This document shows, in pieces, positions 32,677-37,349 of a stretch of DNA of 37,349 nucleotides (position 1 is the stretch's first letter; every line of letters begins with the position of its first letter). Under the pieces are notes generated by a model. It did not search any database. It saw only the letters and a program-made list of their open reading frames with translations, and was not told where the DNA came from. The stretch spans positions 1 to 37,349 of the forward strand of contig PBRC01000054.1 in assembly GCA_002725285.1 (NCBI GenBank), read 5' to 3'. A program made the translations under genes and the position numbers. Source of the DNA: Gammaproteobacteria bacterium (lineage in GTDB: Bacteria > Pseudomonadota > Gammaproteobacteria > Pseudomonadales > Azotimanducaceae).

Positions 32677-35496
32677 ATGTTAAAAAGAAAGCCATTATCA
32701 GTGGCTATTGCGACTGCGCTTGGGGTCGTTTCTGCATCAGGCGCATTTATGGATGTCGCTTATGCAGCAGATGATGAGATGCTGGAAGAGGTAGTTGTAA
32801 CGGGTTCTCGCATTAAGCGGGCTAATATTGATAGTGCGAGCCCAGTTACTGTTTTCAATCAAGACGAAATCAAAGCAAGGGGATTTACTGACGTTGGCTA
32901 CATGCTCCAGCGTATGCCCTCAATGGCTGGTTCACCTATCGGTACTACCACTAATAATGGTGGTAACGGTGCCGTAACAATCGATCTCAGGGGAATGGGT
33001 GCTATTCGTACACTGAATCTGGTGAACGGCAAACGTACGGTAGACGGGGGTGACTACCAGACGATTCCTGCAACCATGATCGAAAGAATCGAGGTCCTGA
33101 AAGACGGTGCATCGGCTGTCTATGGTGCTGACGCGGTTACTGGTGTTGTTAATATCATCACCAAGAAAGACTACGAAGGTTTCGAAATTGAAGCCCAGAC
33201 TGCTGATTTCTTCGATATGGATTCCGGTAATCAGAATACCTGGAACTTCATTGCAGGTAACACGTTTGACGGTGGCAGTTTCATGTTCGGCGCAGAATAT
33301 GTCGATCAGGAACATGCTTACCAATCTGATGCTCCCTGGGACTTTTTCCAGGATTCCTGGTTCATTTACCCAGCAGGTTGTGAAGCGCAATTGACCGCTC
33401 CTTATGACGGCACTGCCTCTGGCGGCTGTTATATCGTTGGATCTTCACGTATTCCTGAGTCTCGACTCCAATTCGTAGATCAGGGTCGGTTCATGAACGA
33501 GGGCAGTGGCCTTGTTGCTCATGATGGTCGAACCTACAATTATGCGCCGGTTAACTTCATTCAAACACCATATGAGCGAACCAATATCTTTGCTGAAATT
33601 AACTATGATTTGAGTGATGAGATTCACATGCTCGCTGAAATTCGATACAACAAGCGTGAATCTGAGCAAGAACTGGCACCTCAGCCCTATAACTCACCCA
33701 CTGACCCGTCCTACGATGGTGTGTGGAACGGCACTGCTTATTCCGGAATATCTGAGGATAACTATTATCTGGTTCAGGCGGTTGACGCTTATAACCTGAC
33801 TGCTGACGGGATTGCATCACCACTCATTTATGAGCCTGTAAGGGATGCACGGCGTCGAATGGTTGAAACCACTCGATCATTTGATCAGAGCGTTGATCAG
33901 CTTCAGGTTAATTTCACGCTGTCTGGTGAACTGAATGATATCTCCTGGGAGGCTTACTTTATTCGAGGTTGGAGAGATCGAACTGATGGTGATTTTGGTC
34001 AGTTCTCAGGTCCTCGCCTGTTCAACGCTATGGGTCCGTCTGCCGACCTTGATGCTGACGGTACGCCAGAATGTTATGGCGATGTGAATGATGCAAGCAC
34101 TGTCATTGCCGGTTGTGTACCTTTTGATTTCTTTAGCGGCCCGAACAGTGTAACTCAGGATATGCTCGACTATGTGGGCGTTGATCTGGTTGACAACCGC
34201 GAATCGGAAATGACTCAGGCTGGCTTCAACTTGTCTGGTGAAGCGCTCGAACTGCCTGTTTTGGATTGGGTTGGACTACCCGGTTCTGTTGGATGGGCTT
34301 TTGGTTACGAGTATCGTGAGGAGGAATACACCTATGCGCCTGACTCCGCCAAGCAACAGGATGCCGTCACCGGCAACACTGGTGCCGGTACAGAAGGTGG
34401 CTACAGCGTTGACTCCTGGTACGCTGAAGCACTGGTTCCGGTATTTGATAATGGCACCCAGTCATTGGATATTACCGCCGGATATCGATATGACGACTTC
34501 GACACATACGGAGACGACAGCACCTATCAACTGGGTGTTGAGTTCCAGGTACTTGAGCAATTGAAACTTCGTGCAACAACCGGCGAAGTATTCAGAGCGC
34601 CCAGTATTGGTGAGTCATTCGCAGGTCAGGTTGATTCATTCCCGACCTATCTTGATCCCTGTGATCCGACTAATAATGTGACTGCGCCTGGCTGTACTGG
34701 TGAATCAGAACAGTTGGATACCCAGGTACTTGCTCGCGTGGGTGGTAACCCGTTCCTTGAACCAGAAAGTGGTGACTCACTGACAGTAGGTGCTGTCTGG
34801 ACACCTGACTTCAGTTTTGCTGACGTCAGTGTAACGATTGACTACTGGGAAACTGAAATCGAAGACGTTATTTCTACAGTTGGTGTTCAGTTCATTCTTG
34901 ATGAGTGTTACGTCAATCAGGTTGCTTCTTCATGTCAGTTGATCACTCGACGCTCTGACTACAGTGTTGCCCAGATACTTGATGCACCGCTGAATGTTGC
35001 AGAGGGCAGAGCCGAAGGTGTTGATTCTGAAATTCGTGTCGACTTTGAAACAGACTGGGGTCAGATCGACGCAAGTTTCTTGTGGGCGCATATGCTTGAT
35101 CGTGAGCGAACTGCATTCGCTGGATCGCCAACCGAGGATCTGAGAGGACGCTATGACGGTTCAGCGTATGCTGAAGATAAAATCAACTATTCATTCAGTC
35201 TGTCACAAGACAACTGGCGGGTTTCATACCTCGGTGAATGGATCAGTGATCTGGAAGCGGACGTTAGCTTCCTGCCGTACATTCAGGACGTAGATGATCA
35301 ACTCTACCATGACATTACCGCCTCATACCAGATCGAGAGTCTAGGTTTGACAATAGCTGGTGGTGTAAGAAACGTTACAGATGAAGAGCCTCCTTACATT
35401 GACTTTGGTTTCAATGCGAGTACGGATCCTTCAACGTATCGTTTGTTTGGCCGTGGTTACTATCTGCGTCTGAATTGGAAATTTAATCAGGACTGA
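32677..35496 (+). CDS. TonB-dependent receptor
   Basis: A 939-residue outer-membrane receptor taking up a siderophore, oligosaccharide or other large ligand using TonB energy. The signal peptide ends near A30/A31. A TonB box-like EEVVVTGSRI is at 37-46. The plug contains SPVTVFNQDEIKARG, IDLRGMG and IERIEVLKDGASAVYGADA. The remaining ~750 residues form the barrel. The protein ends YLRLNWKFNQD, so the terminal aromatic preferred by the BAM complex is three residues in. A GGGGG-type ribosome binding site precedes the ATG. The ligand cannot be predicted; the nearby FecI-type sigma suggests regulated uptake. Confidence 0.94.
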   Translation: MLKRKPLSVAIATALGVVSASGAFMDVAYAADDEMLEEVVVTGSRIKRANIDSASPVTVFNQDEIKARGFTDVGYMLQRMPSMAGSPIGTTTNNGGNGAVTIDLRGMGAIRTLNLVNGKRTVDGGDYQTIPATMIERIEVLKDGASAVYGADAVTGVVNIITKKDYEGFEIEAQTADFFDMDSGNQNTWNFIAGNTFDGGSFMFGAEYVDQEHAYQSDAPWDFFQDSWFIYPAGCEAQLTAPYDGTASGGCYIVGSSRIPESRLQFVDQGRFMNEGSGLVAHDGRTYNYAPVNFIQTPYERTNIFAEINYDLSDEIHMLAEIRYNKRESEQELAPQPYNSPTDPSYDGVWNGTAYSGISEDNYYLVQAVDAYNLTADGIASPLIYEPVRDARRRMVETTRSFDQSVDQLQVNFTLSGELNDISWEAYFIRGWRDRTDGDFGQFSGPRLFNAMGPSADLDADGTPECYGDVNDASTVIAGCVPFDFFSGPNSVTQDMLDYVGVDLVDNRESEMTQAGFNLSGEALELPVLDWVGLPGSVGWAFGYEYREEEYTYAPDSAKQQDAVTGNTGAGTEGGYSVDSWYAEALVPVFDNGTQSLDITAGYRYDDFDTYGDDSTYQLGVEFQVLEQLKLRATTGEVFRAPSIGESFAGQVDSFPTYLDPCDPTNNVTAPGCTGESEQLDTQVLARVGGNPFLEPESGDSLTVGAVWTPDFSFADVSVTIDYWETEIEDVISTVGVQFILDECYVNQVASSCQLITRRSDYSVAQILDAPLNVAEGRAEGVDSEIRVDFETDWGQIDASFLWAHMLDRERTAFAGSPTEDLRGRYDGSAYAEDKINYSFSLSQDNWRVSYLGEWISDLEADVSFLPYIQDVDDQLYHDITASYQIESLGLTIAGGVRNVTDEEPPYIDFGFNASTDPSTYRLFGRGYYLRLNWKFNQD

Positions 35497-35517
35497 TAGA
35501 AAACTTCTGTTGAAGTG

Positions 35518-35547
35518 AAAAGGGCCGCAATAGCGGCCCTTTTTTTT
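35518..35547 (+). terminator. Rho-independent terminator
   Basis: AAAAGGGCCGC (35518-35528), loop AATA and GCGGCCCTTTT followed by more T. The stem is about 11 bp and GC-rich with a long T-run, starting 22 bases after the receptor stop. It should end the receptor transcript efficiently. Confidence 0.95.
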
Positions 35548-35590
35548 GTCTCGTTATAGCTAATTTGAGGGTCAAAGTGAGGTCTGTTCC

Positions 35591-35845
35591 GAATGGCACT
35601 TACTTATAGAACAAGTAGCAGTTAATAGTCCTGTGTTCGGCAAGGCCGCGAGTACAGAACCCAGGGTTCTCTTTTTGCGCAGTTCTGCAGTGTGCGAAGG
35701 CGGCCGCCGGAGCCGCGAAACGGTCTGAACGAGCGGGACACAGGGATGCGCGGAACGAGTAAGCGAAAAGAGGAAGCTGGGATCGGAACGACGTAAGAGC
35801 GTCTCGTAAGAGTGTCTCGTAAGAGCACTTAAGTAAGTGCCATTC
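35591..35845. mobile_element. MITE-like inverted-repeat element (255 bp)
   Basis: Perfect 16-bp inverted repeats GAATGGCACTTACTTA (35591-35606) and its complement (35830-35845) bound a 255-bp element with no transposase. Near-identical 11-mers flank it: AGGTCTGTTCC at 35580-35590 and AGGTCTGATCC at 35846-35856. A subterminal palindrome GCACTTA-AG-TAAGTGC (35825-35840) and three tandem 13-mers of CGTAAGAG-type (35792-35830) lie at the right end. Its minus-strand open frames look like readthrough of non-coding sequence. The DUF4826 stop codon straddles the right boundary. Confidence 0.75.
35792..35830. repeat. Three tandem 13-bp repeats
   Basis: CGTAAGAGCGTCT (35792-35804), CGTAAGAGTGTCT (35805-35817) and CGTAAGAGCACTT (35818-35830). 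The first two differ by one base; the third merges into the right inverted repeat of the element. They were probably amplified inside the element. Confidence 0.8.
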
Positions 35846-36284
35846 AGGTCTGATCCCAGAAGTCGTCATTGTTCACGATGTCATAAAGCGACTCGGCATA
35901 ACCAATCAAGGTATTCGCAAAAGCTTCCCGATCAACCTCTGGATTCACAACCTCTGCTTTTTGTTTTACAAGTGTATTCAATCGTTCTGCATCCATTTGC
36001 CATTTCATGGCAAAGTGCCTTGCTGCATCTCTGGGGGAAGCGGCCAGGTTTCCATCAATGTGATCTGTGGATACGTCCGGACCAGATATCACCCAGATGA
36101 ATTCTTGAGCACCCTGTACTCTGATCTGCCCAATCAAAATTCGAAGTGGGATCGCCCATGAGGGTTTTGCCTCGATATTCTCGCCCGAGATTGCCTCGAC
36201 CCGAACCATTTCCTGAACTACAGCATTGAGTAAAGTTCTATACCAGGTTTTGAAGTCTGGCAGGTTAGCGTTGTTTTCAGTCAT
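35844..36284 (-). CDS. DUF4826 family protein
   Basis: A 146-residue protein with the DUF4826 core: FIWVISGPDVSTDHIDG, then SPRDAARHFAMKWQMDAERL. No signal peptide or membrane helix is visible. Function unknown. The TGA stop straddles the boundary of the MITE-like element: its last two bases lie in the inverted repeat. It starts 18 bases after the 2OG oxygenase on the same strand and is likely cotranscribed. Confidence 0.8.
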   Translation of the reverse strand: MTENNANLPDFKTWYRTLLNAVVQEMVRVEAISGENIEAKPSWAIPLRILIGQIRVQGAQEFIWVISGPDVSTDHIDGNLAASPRDAARHFAMKWQMDAERLNTLVKQKAEVVNPEVDREAFANTLIGYAESLYDIVNNDDFWDQT

Positions 36285-36302
36285 ATGAAGGTTCCTGGGT
36301 TT

Positions 36303-37028
36303 TCATTGGGTCGGTGCATCCTTCGGGCTTGCACGGAACCAACCTGTGAGTGACAGACGTGGTTCAAGAGCAAAGGGGGTAACATAGGTTACCGAATGAA
36401 TATGGGAAATATCGAACATCGAAAGGCAGTTGAACCGGGGCGCGAATGAATCTGTAGGTGTGCCGTCTTCATCAAAGAACTGCAGAAGGCCGCCCCAGTC
36501 CGGATGCCAGTTCTGCGAGAAACCGAGTACATATGCCAGGCGTCGATCACGATTCGCCACGACATCGCGATGTCGAGTCAGAAACTGCCCGGAGGTCAGG
36601 CGGGTATAATGTGCATCGGCACTCAGGATGTCGGTCTTACCCGTAACCTGGCGGATGAAATCGAGCATGGTTTCACTATTGAAGTACTCGAAGACTTCAT
36701 AAAGAAAATTGAGCTTCGCGTTACTTTTGTGCGTGGCTCTGTTCATCTGATAGCCATCGTATAAGAAACCGATGCCCTGGCTGGCAGCGGAAAATATCTT
36801 CCTGTTAAGATCTTGTTTCTCGGACTGATCCATCGTTGCCACCTCGGCCCTGCTTGAAATCCGATTCTTGCCGTCGGCGAAATAGATGACCTCGTAGGGA
36901 TCTTCCTCAAGGCAGTATTGCCTGATTTTGTCGATAACTTCTGTATCCAGGAAATTATCGATCCGTATTCGACCATCCAGGTCGAATGCTTCTCGCAAGG
37001 CTTTCGTATCCAGATCGGGATTTAGCAC
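36303..37028 (-). CDS. 2OG-Fe(II) oxygenase superfamily protein
   Basis: A 241-residue double-stranded beta-helix hydroxylase resembling bacterial prolyl-4-hydroxylase-like enzymes. The iron-binding residues are H153 and D155 (TRHRDV) and probably H211 (HIHSVTYV); R224 (EPRLSLTGWF) would bind the 2-oxoglutarate carboxylate. The LGFSQNWHPDWGGLLQFFDE segment is typical. It probably hydroxylates a protein or small molecule; substrate unknown. It lies three bases downstream of the partial gene at the window edge. Confidence 0.9.
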   Translation of the reverse strand: MLNPDLDTKALREAFDLDGRIRIDNFLDTEVIDKIRQYCLEEDPYEVIYFADGKNRISSRAEVATMDQSEKQDLNRKIFSAASQGIGFLYDGYQMNRATHKSNAKLNFLYEVFEYFNSETMLDFIRQVTGKTDILSADAHYTRLTSGQFLTRHRDVVANRDRRLAYVLGFSQNWHPDWGGLLQFFDEDGTPTDSFAPRFNCLSMFDISHIHSVTYVTPFALEPRLSLTGWFRASPKDAPTQ

Positions 37029-37031
37029 ACG

Positions 37032-37349
37032 TTAAGTCCTGGTGTCTGTGAGGATCGTATTGTTGAGAGCGAGTCCTGCCAGAAAGTCCGGCAGCCCCAG
37101 TTGCTGAATCATTGGGTCAATCCAGTCGATAATCTGTTTGATTTCACTTCCATAACGATAGAGGATCTCATCAGTCTGTTTCTGTTTCATGTCGCTGTTG
37201 AATGATTCTCCTGGTGCCTTGGCGTTTGTGTTCATCAGATCAGGCTGGGTCATCAATGCCTTCTCAGCATCAATCGGTCTGTGGCCAAAATAAGAACTGA
37301 CCTCTGCAACTGCTTGCGTTGTATCAGTCAGCAGTGCCGACATATCCAG
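37032..37349 (-). CDS. Partial protein, possibly sulfotransferase C-terminus
   Basis: The frame is open to the window end; an ATG at 37343 is in frame, but residues beyond it also read through (LD before M), so the gene is probably truncated. The 103 residues seen (TDTTQAVAEVSSYFGHRP, then RYGSEIKQIIDWIDPMIQQLG) resemble the C-terminal helices of sulfotransferase family proteins, where a fold-closing alpha bundle follows the PAPS site. The assignment is tentative. It is cotranscribed with the 2OG oxygenase. Confidence 0.4.
   Translation of the reverse strand: MDMSALLTDTTQAVAEVSSYFGHRPIDAEKALMTQPDLMNTNAKAPGESFNSDMKQKQTDEILYRYGSEIKQIIDWIDPMIQQLGLPDFLAGLALNNTILTDTRT

Noticed and set aside
35600-35869. 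Minus-strand 89-residue open frame across the inverted-repeat element
   Set aside because: It runs through both the element and its flank, has Arg/Ser/Pro-rich shadow-like composition, and overlaps the DUF4826 gene end. Taken as non-coding readthrough of the element.

Overview
The window looks like chromosomal DNA from a free-living gammaproteobacterium, probably marine and related to the oligotrophic OMG-type lineages. The core block reading + from about 7.7 to 17.5 kb has the classical gammaproteobacterial order miaB-phoH-ybeY-corC-lnt-leuS-lptE-holA. An enoyl-CoA hydratase-family/acyl-CoA synthetase complement, a large TonB-dependent receptor, a FecI-type sigma factor and a dipeptide/oligopeptide importer fit an aerobic marine heterotroph. 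The lineage call is inference; there is no rRNA in the window and I saw no tRNA.

Layout. 1-1611: 3' end of a GldG-like ABC auxiliary protein (entering in a 24-bp tandem repeat) plus a DUF4340 partner. 1615-5568: crotonase, biotinyl carrier, serine hydrolase, zinc alcohol dehydrogenase and folK. 5683-7565: acyl-CoA synthetase and DUF1820 on the minus strand. 7738-17480: the miaB to holA housekeeping block, with a candidate 45-residue leader ORF before miaB and a candidate small antisense gene at the end of lnt. 17483-21659: histidine phosphatase, then a CobS/CobT-like AAA+/VWA pair and a NUDIX protein. 21654-27642: complete oppABCDF-type importer on the minus strand, whose OppC subunit carries an embedded fibronectin type III-like domain. 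27643-28111: gene-free stretch with three near-identical 12-mers spaced 152 and 151 bp. 28112-30863: a second MoxR/VWA (CoxE-like) pair with a truncated lipoprotein behind it. 31453-35496: an ECF sigma factor, an antisense FecR N-terminal remnant, a 64-bp tandem duplication with leader ORFs and hairpins, and a 939-residue TonB-dependent receptor closed by a strong terminator. 35591-35845: a transposase-less inverted-repeat element whose end supplies part of the stop codon of a DUF4826 gene. 35844-37349: DUF4826, a 2OG-Fe(II) oxygenase and the tail of a possible sulfotransferase.

How the genes work together. MiaB, YbeY, LeuS, CorC, Lnt, LptE and HolA serve translation, RNA maturation, envelope lipoprotein/LPS assembly and replication. 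The opp cluster imports peptides. FecI, the FecR remnant and the receptor look like a degenerated surface-signalling uptake locus. The two separate AAA+/VWA pairs are probably metal-chelatase or enzyme-maturation machines, with no cobalamin genes nearby.

Most worth a second look: the FN3-like insertion in OppC, the inverted-repeat element and its restored reading frame, the duplicated leader module before the receptor, the antisense FecR remnant, and the periodic 12-mers upstream of oppA.
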